DNA of 40,551 nucleotides from RGIG9041 sp045657265 (GCA_045657265.1 JAZOSU010000030.1:1-40551), one strand, 5' to 3'; positions 32,098 through 40,551 are shown, counted from the first letter of the stretch. Program-made: numbers and translations. The notes: a model not told the origin generated them from the letters alone.

Positions 32098-34116
32098 ATG
32101 AGAATTGCTTTTGCAGGAAATCCTAATAGCGGAAAAACAACTATGTTTAATGCGCTTACGGGAAGGAATGAACATGTAGGTAACTGGGCAGGCGTTACAG
32201 TAGATAAAAAAGAAAGTCCTATTAAGAAAATATATTATGAGGGTGATGAGCAGATTATTGCCATTGATCTTCCGGGTGCATATTCAATGTCTGCTTTTAC
32301 GTCTGAAGAAAGTATTGCGAGTACGTATATAAAAGATGAAAAGCCCGACGTTATTATAAATATAGTGGATGCCACAAACCTTAGCAGAAGTCTTTTCTTT
32401 ACCACGCAGATTTTAGAGCTTGGAATTCCGGTAGTTGTTGCGCTTAATAAAAGTGACGTAAATAAAAAGCGAAAAACAAAAATAGATATAGATGCTCTTT
32501 CAGAAGAGCTTGGCTGCCCTGTTGTTATGACAGTTTCGGTAGGCGGAACTCACGAGGGTCTTATGGATGTTGTCAGAGAGGCTGTTAATTCTGTATCAAG
32601 AGAGCAAAAAATTCCTTACGTTGAGGGATATGTTGATTATAACGATAAAAAATCTGTTCAGATTGCAAACAAAAAACGATTTGAATATGTAAATAAACTT
32701 GTAAAAAAGGTTGAAAACAGAAAAGTATTTACAAACCAGAGAAATTTTCAGGATAAAATAGATAAGATAATTACAAATAAATGGATAGGTCTTCCTATAT
32801 TTGCTGTTGTGATGTTTATGGTTTTTCAGATATCACAGGCTTGGGTAGGTCCGTTTATTGCAGACGGTATTCTTGTGCCGCTTCTTGAAAAATTCCAGAG
32901 CCTCGTGGCTGTCTGGACACAGGGAACAGTACCTATAGTTCAGTCACTTATAGTTGACGGTGTTATAGGCGGAGTTATTGCAGTAATAGGATTTTTACCG
33001 CTTGTTATGGTAATGTATTTTATCATAGCTCTTTTGGAGGACTGCGGATATATGGCAAGGGCATCTGTTGTTCTTGACCCGATATTTAAAAAAGTAGGTC
33101 TTTCAGGTAAATCTATAATACCGTTTGTTATAGGTACGGGATGCGCAGTTCCCGGCGTTATGGCATGTAGAACAATTCGTGACGAACGTGAACGCAGAGC
33201 AACTGCAATGCTTGCACCGTTTATGCCTTGCGGAGCAAAACTTCCTGTTATTTCGCTTTTTGCAGGGGCGTTTTTTGAAAACGCTTCCTGGGTTGGTACG
33301 CTTATGTACTTTATGGGTATTGCCATTATTTTCGTAGGTGCGTTTATCATTAACGGAATAACAGGCTTTAACAGAAAAAAATCGTTTTTCATAATTGAAA
33401 TGCCTGAGTATAAAATGCCTAACTTTTTAAGAGCGTCAAAATCAATGCTTTCAAGAGGATGGTCATATATCGTTAAAGCGGGTACTGTTATTTTACTGTG
33501 TAATACGGTGGTACAGATAATGCAAAGCTTTGATATGAAACTTGGAATTGCACAGTCTGCAGACACTTCAATTCTTGCAACAGTTGCGGGTCCCGTTTCA
33601 TATTTGCTTGTTCCTGTTGTAGGTATTGTGTCCTGGCAGCTTACTGCAGCATCTGTTGCAGGATTTATAGCAAAGGAAAACGTTGTAGGTACTCTGGCGG
33701 TTTGTTATGTAGGGCTTGAAAATCTTATAGATACGGAAGAACTTGCTCTTATGGAAGGTGCAGCGCCTGAAGTTACAGGTGTGTTTGCAATAACTAAAGT
33801 GGCTGCACTTGCATATCTTATGTTTAATCTTTTTTCACCGCCTTGCTTTGCGGCTATCGGTGCTATGAACTCTGAAATGAAAAGTGCAAAATGGCTTTGG
33901 GGCGGTATAGCTCTCCAGTTTGGTATTGGATTTACTATTGGATATCTTGTGTATACTTTTGGTACACTGTTTACAAATCCGACCCTTCTTGGCATAGGTG
34001 GCACAATAGGAGGCGCTATAGCTGTAGGTGTATTTGTTTTGGTGATTGCTATATTGATTTGCCGTACAAATAAAAAAATGAATTCAGAACAAAAACAGTT
34101 AGTACGGGTAAAATAA
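32098..34116 (+). CDS. feoB: ferrous iron transporter FeoB
   Basis: A 672-residue Fe(II) transporter. The N-terminal G domain has the P-loop AGNPNSGKTTMFN, the G2 region NWAGVTVDKKE, DLPGAYSM (G3) and NKSD (G4). The membrane part begins near residue 240 with WIGLPIFAVVMFMVFQI. It carries the FeoB hallmarks VLDPIFKKVGLSGKSIIPF(V)IGTGCAVPGVMACRTI and FMPCGAKLPVISL, and it ends with IGYLVYTFG and later helices. The start at 32098 is chosen because GGAGG precedes it and the G domain starts at once; an upstream start at 32023 would put the operator inside the coding region. Confidence 0.95.
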   Translation: MRIAFAGNPNSGKTTMFNALTGRNEHVGNWAGVTVDKKESPIKKIYYEGDEQIIAIDLPGAYSMSAFTSEESIASTYIKDEKPDVIINIVDATNLSRSLFFTTQILELGIPVVVALNKSDVNKKRKTKIDIDALSEELGCPVVMTVSVGGTHEGLMDVVREAVNSVSREQKIPYVEGYVDYNDKKSVQIANKKRFEYVNKLVKKVENRKVFTNQRNFQDKIDKIITNKWIGLPIFAVVMFMVFQISQAWVGPFIADGILVPLLEKFQSLVAVWTQGTVPIVQSLIVDGVIGGVIAVIGFLPLVMVMYFIIALLEDCGYMARASVVLDPIFKKVGLSGKSIIPFVIGTGCAVPGVMACRTIRDERERRATAMLAPFMPCGAKLPVISLFAGAFFENASWVGTLMYFMGIAIIFVGAFIINGITGFNRKKSFFIIEMPEYKMPNFLRASKSMLSRGWSYIVKAGTVILLCNTVVQIMQSFDMKLGIAQSADTSILATVAGPVSYLLVPVVGIVSWQLTAASVAGFIAKENVVGTLAVCYVGLENLIDTEELALMEGAAPEVTGVFAITKVAALAYLMFNLFSPPCFAAIGAMNSEMKSAKWLWGGIALQFGIGFTIGYLVYTFGTLFTNPTLLGIGGTIGGAIAVGVFVLVIAILICRTNKKMNSEQKQLVRVK

Positions 34117-34117
34117 G

Positions 34118-34258
34118 ATGGATAATATAGTTGTTATAGCTGTAGTTGCAGTAATTACAGGCCTTGCTCTTTGGTATGTTATCAGAGCTAAAAAGAAAGG
34201 AAATAAATGCATAGGCTGTTTAGACGGATGCCAAAACTGTGAAAAATATAAAAAATGA
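34118..34258 (+). CDS. FeoB-associated Cys-rich membrane protein
   Basis: A 46-residue protein, MDNIVVIAVVAVITG... with one transmembrane helix (about residues 4-22), a Lys/Arg-rich linker and a tail CIGCLDGCQNC with four Cys. Small proteins of this kind commonly follow feoB in Bacillota and are annotated as FeoB-associated Cys-rich proteins. It starts 1 bp after the feoB stop. The Cys might bind or sense iron; this is not demonstrated. Confidence 0.85.
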   Translation: MDNIVVIAVVAVITGLALWYVIRAKKKGNKCIGCLDGCQNCEKYKK

Positions 34259-34316
34259 AAAGCTTTGGATATTTTGGGAATTGTCCCAATTTGTCACCAA
34301 AGCTTTTTATTTTTTA
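34258..34316 (+). terminator. intrinsic terminator of the feo operon
   Basis: AAAAGCTTTGG (34258-34268) pairs with CCAAAGCTTTT (34297-34307), with an inner TTGGGA-ATTG-TCCCAA hairpin and a T-rich tail. It begins at the stop codon of the small Cys-rich gene. Confidence 0.88.
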
Positions 34317-34321
34317 AAAAC

Positions 34322-34350
34322 TTGAAATTATTAATGTTTTGTTGTAAAAT
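34322..34350 (+). promoter_or_regulatory. promoter of the LRR-Hint surface protein gene
   Basis: TTGAAA at 34322-34327, a 17-bp spacer and TAAAAT at 34345-34350, about 50 bp before the start codon, which has GAAAGGAG as ribosome binding site. Confidence 0.65.
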
Positions 34351-34402
34351 CTAAAACGGATTTATTTGCGCAGTAATTTTAATTTTTTGAAAGGAGAAAC
34401 AA

Positions 34403-37400
34403 ATGAAAAGTAAAAGAATAATAGCGTTTTGTCTTTTCGTTTTTATGTTATTTCAATTTGTAGTTCCCTCAGTATTTGCTGCCGAAATAACAGAAGGCGT
34501 ATTTGGTAAAGAAAACTCACTTAAATGGTCTTATAACACATTAAGCGGTGCTCTTACCATACAGCCTACAGATAAAGATGTATCGGGTGTTATGGAAGAT
34601 TTTCCTGAGGCAAAACAAAGCCCTTGGGAACATGTTAGACATAAAATTAGCACTATTGACATAGAAGAAGGTGTTACCAATATAGGAAACTGGGCTTTTG
34701 GTTATCATACAAGAATGTATGCAGTTAACCTGCCTGAGTCTTTGAAAAAGATAGGAACATCTGCTTTTTATTACTGTCAGATGCTTGAAGAAGTTTTAAT
34801 TCCCGAAACTGTTACTACCCTTAAAGGCGGTATTTTCTCGTACTGTACTGCCCTTGAAAGCGTGTCTATTCCTCAGAATATAAAACTTATTAATAGCTGG
34901 ACTTTCCATGGATGTACTTCTCTTAAAAACGTATATTATAATGGAACAGAATCAGATTGGAATAATGTTATAATAAATAAAGGCAATGTTCCCCTTGAGA
35001 ATATTGCACCTATGTATGAAACCAAAGCAGGTATAGATTGGAATTTTGACAAGGAGACCGGAAAACTTACAATTTCAGGTTACGGAAGAACAAAAAACTA
35101 TACAGCTCATACAACTCCCTGGACTGAATATGAAAACGAGATAACAAGCGTTGTTGTTGAAGAAGGCGTAACAGGACTTGGTATATACTCACTTGGCTAT
35201 TTTAAAAATGCTACAAGCATTTCACTTCCTTCAACACTTGTACATATCGGAGCAAATACATTTTATAAATGGCAGACAGTTACAGAAATTGATATTCCGG
35301 AAACTGTAAGAAGACTTGATAATGCCGCATTTGCATATTGCTATAATCTTAAATCAGTTGTAATTCCTAATAAAGTTTCAAGAATAGATAATAATACGTT
35401 TTTGAAATGTAATGCCCTTGAAAGCGTATCTTATGACGGTACAAAAGTTCAGTGGAGTAAAATTGTAAAATCCACAAAAGGAAATGACGTACTTTTTACA
35501 TTTATAGAGAATAACCAAGTTAAATATCTTGTTGACAGTGTTGTATGGACCTTTGACGATGAGACGGGTACACTTACTCTTTCGGGCGGAGTCAGAATGG
35601 ATGACTACGTATTAAAAGAGACTCCCGCTTTTGAAGAGGGATATTACGACAAGGTAAAAACAATCATAATAGAAGAGGGAATTCCCAATATCGGCGATAA
35701 CGCATTTACTCATTTTACAAATGTTGAAGAAGTAGTTATTCCCGAAGGGGTAACCTCTATTGGAAATACAGCGTTTTATAACTGTTCTTCACTTAAAACA
35801 GTTGTTATGCCCAATACCGTTACTACTATAGGAAGCGGAACATTCAGCGGTTGTAAAGTATTGGAATCAGTGCAGATGTCAACAGGTATGACATTTATTA
35901 ACACATATGCTTTTAATGAATGTACTGCTCTTAACACAGTATATTACCCTGCAGATAGTGAAAAATGGGAAGCTATTGATATCAGAGAAAAAGGAAACGA
36001 CTGCCTTTTAAACGTAAACCTTGTATTTGACGAAATGCCTGATTTCTGGACCTTTGATGAAGCTACAGGAACTCTTACAATTACAGGCGAAATGGAAGAC
36101 TACGAACAGGGTACTGCACCTTGGTATGACTATGCAGCTAATATTAAAAACATTGTACTTGACAGTGCAGTTACAAAAATAGGTACGTATGCTTTTGCAG
36201 GTACTGCAGTTGAAAGCTATACTGTTCCTGATGGCTTTGAAACAATATCAAGCGGAGCTTTTGCAAATTGCGGAGCTTTGAAAGAAATAACAATTCCGTC
36301 AGACGTAATTTCTGTAGATGCCAACGCGTTCAGCGGTTGCACAGCACTCGAAACAGTAAACTACTGCGGAACAAGAGCTGATTTTGAAAAAGTAAACGTG
36401 GCAGATGGCAACGACCCACTGCTTATGGCAAACTTTAACTTTGAAATTTATCAAGGAGAGATGTTTGCTAAGAAATTCACAAATGATTATCTTTATAGAG
36501 TAGGTAACGTAAATGCTGTAAAACTCGGCTATTTGTTTGATGCGGCAGAGGGTATGAGTGTTGACAGTAAAACAGTAAATGTAACTGTAACAAAACTGGT
36601 TGACGGAACTGACGTTGCATATACTTATACAAAAGATTCTTCTGACTGGAAAAACAGTACGATTAAATTTGAAGGTACAGGTCCTGTACTTGTATCAATC
36701 TCAGATATAAGCCTTGAAACAAATCTTTCGCTTGAAGTAGTTAACGCTGCAAACGTAACAACGTACGGTGAACTTAAAAATATAACTTCCGTACTTCTTT
36801 GCGATATTGAAATGACGTCAAATGACCAAAGCTATTATATTTCAAACGCAACCCTTTACGGTAACGGATTTACCTTTGACGTATCGAAAGGTAAATATAA
36901 GGGTGATATCCTTTCTTCAAATTATCTTGTATATCTGACAAATGCAAATATAGATAATATCAAAATAGTCGGTGCTGTTTATACACAGTACGGTGCTACA
37001 GTTTCAAGTAGCTATAATAATGCAACTGTTCTTTCATCAGAAAACAGTACTATTAAAAACAGCTATATTTCAAACTGTGCATCTCCAGTAAGACTTAAAG
37101 ACGGCAATCTTGAAATTATAAACTCAACCCTCAAAGGCGGTAACTTTGCAAACCTCGATATCCGTAACGGTAATGTAACTCTTGAAAATGTAACTACAAT
37201 TAATCAGGTTGACAGTAACGATAAATCATCAGACGGAAAAACTGTTGTAGGCTTTGGTATAGTTGCATACTACGAAAACGTTTTGGATACTACCACAATA
37301 ACAATAAACGGAAACTTAAATCAGTATAATAACCTTAAGGAAACCGATGTTGAGTATCTTTTAGATCCTCAGGCGAAAATCTTGTTTGACAAAATGTTTG

Positions 37401-39223
37401 ACACATCATTTAACGAGTTCATTTACACGAATGGTTCTGAAAAATGGGTAAATGCAGGTGTCATTTCAATGTCAAATGACGTTGGTCAGAATAATATCAT
37501 AGAAAACAGAAAAGATCATAACTATAAAGGAAAAACCGCAACACTTACAGGAATCAATGGTTATGTATATACGACAGTAGCTGCTGCTCCTGCATCCGCA
37601 CCTGAATATATTTCTGTAGGAAACGCATCAGTAGCTCCGTCTTATAGCTTTGATTTTACAAGTAAAAACTATATAGCTAAAACAGAAGGCTCAAATAAAT
37701 ATTGCTACGCTGAAAACGGAAAAGTGCTTGTTTCTTTTGACGAGGGCGATAGCATTATCTGGGATACTTCAATTCTTACCGTAACAAAACTCGGTAATAA
37801 CCTGGATTATACAGTATCTGTAAATGGTACTGATTATACAGGAAAACAAATCACTTTCGATACCACAGGTGATTATGCCGTAAAATATACCTATACTGAC
37901 CCCTATAACTATAAACTCGATGCAGACGGTAACGTAGTATCTTATAGTGAAACATATACTAAAACAGTAAATGTAAGTGTCAGTGCAGTTAAAGCGGCTG
38001 CTAAAAATGCAGAGTTTACTTTCGGAAGCAATGGTACTGCATCAAGAAAAGAAACAATAGGAAATAATACCTATGTAATGCCCGATGTTTCTGCAACAAG
38101 CTCTACAATAGGCTCAACTACGGTTGAAGGAAAAACAGTTTATTATCCGATAGTTGAAATAATAATGTCAGATGGCAAAACATCACATACTAGTGGATGG
38201 TATGCATATTTCCCTGTGTTTGAAAATGCGGTTACAATTACTGACTATGCAGATGAAGGTACAGGCAATGCAGTAACATACGGAGCGACCACTCAGGCAA
38301 TGCCGTCAAATCTTTCTGTAGTGGGCGACCCCACATCATTGTTTAAGTACCAAAGCTCATCCGCTGCCGGTGCAACCCCTGTTGTTAAAAACAGAACCCT
38401 TGTATATTCTTCACCCAGTATTTCTGCTACCCGTAAAGAATTCAACACATTTATACAATATTCATATAAGGATAATGCAGGACAGACATATTATTACTAT
38501 ATAGGATATCATGCACCTGCTCAGTCATATACCAGCTGTGTGACACCTGATACTCTTATTACTCTGGCAGACGGCACTCAGAAACAGGTACAGCATCTTA
38601 CAGGAGACGAAACTCTTCTTGTGTTTAACCATACAACAGGTAAACTCGATATTGCACCTATTGCTTATATCGTAGACCATAATAAAGAGGTTTCGGAACA
38701 AACTGTTATTACTCTTGGATTTGATGATGGCAGATATGTTGATATTATAGGCGAACACGTATTCTTTGATATGGATTCTGATAAGTATGTAACACTTGAT
38801 GAAAATGCCGAGAAATTTATCGGAACAACTTTTGCAGTTATGTCTGAGAACTCAGTTGCAGGAGCAAAACTTGTATCTGTAACAAAACAGATTAAAGAAA
38901 CTGCTACTTATGAAGTTGTTACATATAAGAACGTTACCTGCTTTACCAACGGAATACTTTCAGCTTCTGCTTATCTTGATAAAGTGCTTAATGTCTTTGA
39001 TATCAATGAAGATACCAAAGCATATGAAAATGTAGCAGAGGATATAGAAAAATACGGACTTTATACCTACGCTGATTTTGAAGGTCTTATTTCAGAGGAT
39101 GCATTTGAACTGTATAATGCAAAATATCTCAAAATCGCAGTAGGTAAAGGATATATAACCTGGGATGATATTCTGGAGCTTATTGATATATTCTTTGCAG
39201 TTGATGTTAAACCTATTAACTAA
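34403..39223 (+). CDS. secreted BspA-type leucine-rich-repeat protein with C-terminal Hint domain
   Basis: A 1606-residue surface protein. A signal peptide (1-26, ending VPSVFA) is followed by four related modules, each opening with a W-x-F/Y-D-x-x-x-G-x-L-T-I motif at residues about 41, 208, 381 and 547. Each module continues with LRR_5/BspA repeats such as VTNIGNWAFG, LESVSIP and EIDIPETVRRLDNAAF. Residues about 760-940 look like a right-handed beta-helix (STIKNSYISNCASPVRL). Ig-like stretches follow. A Hint domain starts at Cys1379 (SCVTPDTLITLADGTQ) and has His1452 (IIGEHVFFD) in block B. The last residues (about 1535-1606) are a separate helical tail. It lacks LPXTG or S-layer motifs. 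LRR proteins of this kind act in adhesion; the Hint domain suggests self-cleavage or attachment. It is not a homing intein. Confidence 0.85.
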   Translation: MKSKRIIAFCLFVFMLFQFVVPSVFAAEITEGVFGKENSLKWSYNTLSGALTIQPTDKDVSGVMEDFPEAKQSPWEHVRHKISTIDIEEGVTNIGNWAFGYHTRMYAVNLPESLKKIGTSAFYYCQMLEEVLIPETVTTLKGGIFSYCTALESVSIPQNIKLINSWTFHGCTSLKNVYYNGTESDWNNVIINKGNVPLENIAPMYETKAGIDWNFDKETGKLTISGYGRTKNYTAHTTPWTEYENEITSVVVEEGVTGLGIYSLGYFKNATSISLPSTLVHIGANTFYKWQTVTEIDIPETVRRLDNAAFAYCYNLKSVVIPNKVSRIDNNTFLKCNALESVSYDGTKVQWSKIVKSTKGNDVLFTFIENNQVKYLVDSVVWTFDDETGTLTLSGGVRMDDYVLKETPAFEEGYYDKVKTIIIEEGIPNIGDNAFTHFTNVEEVVIPEGVTSIGNTAFYNCSSLKTVVMPNTVTTIGSGTFSGCKVLESVQMSTGMTFINTYAFNECTALNTVYYPADSEKWEAIDIREKGNDCLLNVNLVFDEMPDFWTFDEATGTLTITGEMEDYEQGTAPWYDYAANIKNIVLDSAVTKIGTYAFAGTAVESYTVPDGFETISSGAFANCGALKEITIPSDVISVDANAFSGCTALETVNYCGTRADFEKVNVADGNDPLLMANFNFEIYQGEMFAKKFTNDYLYRVGNVNAVKLGYLFDAAEGMSVDSKTVNVTVTKLVDGTDVAYTYTKDSSDWKNSTIKFEGTGPVLVSISDISLETNLSLEVVNAANVTTYGELKNITSVLLCDIEMTSNDQSYYISNATLYGNGFTFDVSKGKYKGDILSSNYLVYLTNANIDNIKIVGAVYTQYGATVSSSYNNATVLSSENSTIKNSYISNCASPVRLKDGNLEIINSTLKGGNFANLDIRNGNVTLENVTTINQVDSNDKSSDGKTVVGFGIVAYYENVLDTTTITINGNLNQYNNLKETDVEYLLDPQAKILFDKMFDTSFNEFIYTNGSEKWVNAGVISMSNDVGQNNIIENRKDHNYKGKTATLTGINGYVYTTVAAAPASAPEYISVGNASVAPSYSFDFTSKNYIAKTEGSNKYCYAENGKVLVSFDEGDSIIWDTSILTVTKLGNNLDYTVSVNGTDYTGKQITFDTTGDYAVKYTYTDPYNYKLDADGNVVSYSETYTKTVNVSVSAVKAAAKNAEFTFGSNGTASRKETIGNNTYVMPDVSATSSTIGSTTVEGKTVYYPIVEIIMSDGKTSHTSGWYAYFPVFENAVTITDYADEGTGNAVTYGATTQAMPSNLSVVGDPTSLFKYQSSSAAGATPVVKNRTLVYSSPSISATRKEFNTFIQYSYKDNAGQTYYYYIGYHAPAQSYTSCVTPDTLITLADGTQKQVQHLTGDETLLVFNHTTGKLDIAPIAYIVDHNKEVSEQTVITLGFDDGRYVDIIGEHVFFDMDSDKYVTLDENAEKFIGTTFAVMSENSVAGAKLVSVTKQIKETATYEVVTYKNVTCFTNGILSASAYLDKVLNVFDINEDTKAYENVAEDIEKYGLYTYADFEGLISEDAFELYNAKYLKIAVGKGYITWDDILELIDIFFAVDVKPIN

Positions 39224-39247
39224 ATAAAATGAAGACGGAAAATGAAG

Positions 39248-39267
39248 TGAACCCCAAAGTTTAGACA
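39248..39267 (+). repeat. left terminal inverted repeat of the IS3-family element
   Basis: TGAACCCCAAAGTTTAGACA; matches the right repeat at 40525-40544 in most positions, with the TG start usual for IS3-family ends. Confidence 0.8.
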
Positions 39268-39277
39268 AAATTAAATA

Positions 39278-40078
39278 TTAAATTGTTAGTGAATGAGTTC
39301 GGTATTGTACTGGACTCATTCCTTTTAGTTTTAGGGAAATTCTTTCGTTGTTGTAGTAATAAATATATTTCTTTAGTTCATCAATGAAAGCGTTAACGCT
39401 TTCGAATTTTTCGCCGTAGAACATTTCAACTTTTAATCTGCCAAAGAAGTTTTCCATAGCACCATTATCCATACAATTTCCTTTTCGCGACATGCTTTGT
39501 GTAATGTTATGCTCTGCCAATAAGCGTTGGTATTCGGCATGTTGGCACTGCCAACCTTGGTCGGAATGAAAAAACGGTGTTGCATCAGCAGGAAGTTTTG
39601 CAAATAAACCATCTAACATTTCTCGCATTTGCCATAAGTTAGGACTTTTCGAAATTGAATATGAAATAATTTCTCGATTAAATAAATCCATAACAGGAGA
39701 CAAGTATACTTTTTCATCACAAACATTAAACTGTGTAACATCGGTTGTTAATTTTTCAAAGGGTTTCGCACAATAAAACTCTCGTTTTAACAAATTATCG
39801 GCAACTTTCCCCACTTCATCCTTGTACGAATGGTATTTACCATTTTTACGTTGTTTGCCTTTCAAACCAAGTTCGTTCATTAATTTTTGTATGGTTTTAT
39901 GGTTAATTACATAACCTTTGTTATGCATAGCAATAGTCACTCTGCGGTATCCGTATCTACCTTTATTAGCGTTGTAGATTTCTTGTATTTCTTGCTTTTC
40001 ATACTTGTACTTATCCGTATCTAAATGTTTTAAATAATAATAAAATGTGCTACGAGCTAAATCGGATAGTTGCAGCAA
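39278..40078 (-). CDS. IS3-family transposase OrfB (DDE integrase part), probably disrupted
   Basis: The catalytic half of an IS3/IS150-type transposase (267 codons from a TTG at 40078; the frame stays open a little further upstream without an ATG). The DDE residues are seen in TTDVTQFN, FHSDQGWQCQH and NGAMENFFG, with the family motif YYNNERISLKLKGMSP. Normally it is made as an OrfAB fusion by -1 slippage at an A-AAA-AAC site (40167-40173). After that shift, translation meets a stop about 18 codons on (LDALVQKRLQEEKKKQQ-stop). One extra A in the run at 40146-40149 would restore the frame (QKKVARGKEKAAIANEL). This copy therefore looks inactivated, unless a separate start is used. Confidence 0.8.
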   Translation of the reverse strand: MLQLSDLARSTFYYYLKHLDTDKYKYEKQEIQEIYNANKGRYGYRRVTIAMHNKGYVINHKTIQKLMNELGLKGKQRKNGKYHSYKDEVGKVADNLLKREFYCAKPFEKLTTDVTQFNVCDEKVYLSPVMDLFNREIISYSISKSPNLWQMREMLDGLFAKLPADATPFFHSDQGWQCQHAEYQRLLAEHNITQSMSRKGNCMDNGAMENFFGRLKVEMFYGEKFESVNAFIDELKKYIYYYNNERISLKLKGMSPVQYRTHSLTI

Positions 40079-40154
40079 GTCGTTTAACGGGTATTTTTGC
40101 CTTAATTCATTGGCTATTGCTGCTTTTTCTTTTCCTCTTGCAACCTTTTCTGAA

Positions 40155-40502
40155 CTAAGGCATCGAGTTTTTTAAGTATTCTATCTCCATTCGTAAACGT
40201 TGGTTTTCGGCAATTAAATCTTCTTCAACCTTTTTGTCTAGTTTAGGTGGTCTGCCTTTTCTTGTTCCACTAGTGGAACAAGCTCTGCCACGTCTTTCTT
40301 TCATAAGACCTTCGGCTCCTTCTTCTATGTATATGCGTTCCCACCGATGTAACATTGACGCTGCCGCTGTTTCAGATTGTCTTACCAAATCGTATTTTCC
40401 TGCCGTTTCTCGATACCCAAGGTGGTGTTCTCGCATATCCATTATAACACCTATTTTAAATTCTGCACTATATACTTTGTTTTTTCTCCCTGTTTTACCC
40501 AT
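40155..40502 (-). CDS. IS3-family transposase OrfA (helix-turn-helix)
   Basis: A 115-residue protein: ATG at 40502 behind GGAGG gives MGKTGRKNKVYSAEFKIGVI, then a helix-turn-helix (RETAGKYDLVRQSETAAASMLHRW is the second part) and a basic linker, GTRKGRPPKLDKKVEEDL. A C-terminal leucine-zipper-like end (ENQRLRMEIEYLKN) stops just past the slippery site. It binds the IS ends and joins OrfB by frameshift. An upstream reading from 40550 is only an artefact of the open frame through the inverted repeat. Confidence 0.88.
   Translation of the reverse strand: MGKTGRKNKVYSAEFKIGVIMDMREHHLGYRETAGKYDLVRQSETAAASMLHRWERIYIEEGAEGLMKERRGRACSTSGTRKGRPPKLDKKVEEDLIAENQRLRMEIEYLKNSMP
40167..40173 (-). other. 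slippery heptamer for OrfA/OrfB -1 frameshift
   Basis: On the minus strand the frame reads TTA AAA AAC, which contains the canonical A-AAA-AAC heptamer 12 nt before the orfA stop codon. It is used by IS3-family elements to make the OrfAB transposase. Confidence 0.7.
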
Positions 40503-40524
40503 AAAAAATATGCACCTCCAAAAG

Positions 40525-40544
40525 TGTCTAACTTTTGGGGTGCA
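40525..40544 (-). repeat. right terminal inverted repeat of the IS3-family element
   Basis: Read on the minus strand it is TGCACCCCAAAAGTTAGACA. It lies directly upstream of the GGAGG ribosome binding site of orfA. Confidence 0.8.
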
Positions 40545-40551
40545 TATCAAA

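Larger units (their letters stand above)
39248..40544. mobile_element. IS3-family insertion sequence (IS150-like), 1297 bp
   Basis: The element is bounded by inverted repeats TGAACCCCAAAGTTTAGACA (39248-39267) and, on the other strand, TGCACCCCAAAAGTTAGACA (40525-40544). It contains orfA and orfB in the usual -1 frameshift arrangement on the minus strand. It lies 24 bp after the end of the Hint-protein gene. No target-site duplication can be confirmed because only 7 bp remain at the right edge. The element is likely defective (see the orfB entry). Confidence 0.85.

Noticed and set aside
32940..33566. Minus-strand 208-residue open frame inside feoB
   Set aside because: Antisense to conserved FeoB membrane sequence and with no start signal; a shadow.
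38537..39223. A protein-splicing intein in the LRR protein
   Set aside because: Hint Cys and block B His are present, but no C-terminal His-Asn plus nucleophile and no endonuclease part; the domain is at the end of the protein.
1..40551. CRISPR arrays, tRNA, rRNA, prophage or plasmid functions
   Set aside because: No regularly spaced repeats, no cloverleaf or rRNA-like stretches and no phage structural or replication genes were seen on either strand.

Overview
The window looks like a chromosomal segment from a low-GC, anaerobic Bacillota (Clostridia-type, probably a gut or other anoxic lineage; not identified further). The grounds are AT-rich DNA, strong TTGACA/TATAAT promoters, AGGAGG-type ribosome binding sites, U-tailed intrinsic terminators, many iron-sulfur and oxygen-sensitive enzyme families, radical SAM and FeoAB genes, and a BspA/Hint surface protein of the kind found in gut Clostridia. 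Nearly all intact genes are on the + strand.

Layout. 1-2.8 kb: a gene graveyard with an HTH-MurQ chimeric pseudogene, a decayed REP-type (IS200-like) transposase with its hairpin, one intact SGNH lipoprotein and a sortase-like fragment. 2.9-13.5 kb: one long, tightly packed operon with a consensus promoter and a hairpin leader, in the order hdrB-hdrC-hdrA-mvhD/flxD-flxC-flxB-flxA-frdB-frdA-fumA-fumB plus a small SemiSWEET-like membrane protein. 13.5-14.5 kb: a DUF4838 pseudogene. 14.5-22 kb: a surface-polysaccharide operon (GT2, Wzy-GT4 fusion, pyruvyl transferase, Wzx flippase, F420H2-dehydrogenase-beta-like protein). 22-22.6 kb: two internally deleted remnants (PHP and GH39-like) around a bidirectional terminator. 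22.7-29.1 kb: an MBL-fold hydrolase, then a dlt-like operon in the order D-C-B-A, whose D-like protein carries C-terminal ILEI/FAM3-like modules. 29.1-31.7 kb: B12-binding-type radical SAM protein and PHP phosphoesterase. 31.7-34.3 kb: feoA-feoB-small Cys protein, with two copies of a TTAGCA/TGCTAA palindrome. 34.3-39.2 kb: a 1606-residue secreted leucine-rich-repeat protein ending in a Hint domain. 39.2-40.55 kb: an IS3-family element whose transposase reading frame appears broken by one base.

How the genes fit together. The best candidate for an undescribed system is the 10-kb operon. Its flx/hdr part has all the pieces of a soluble flavin-based electron-bifurcating NAD(P)H oxidoreductase. 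It is joined in one transcription unit to a soluble fumarate reductase (flavoprotein plus Fe-S subunit, no membrane anchor) and a class I fumarase. The inferred route is malate to fumarate to succinate, with NADH oxidation by FlxA, bifurcation at HdrA, and electrons reaching fumarate through HdrBC and FrdB while ferredoxin is reduced. That coupling is inference; the gene content and order are seen directly. The second candidate is the dlt-like operon next to the polysaccharide cluster, which may acylate an extracellular glycan.
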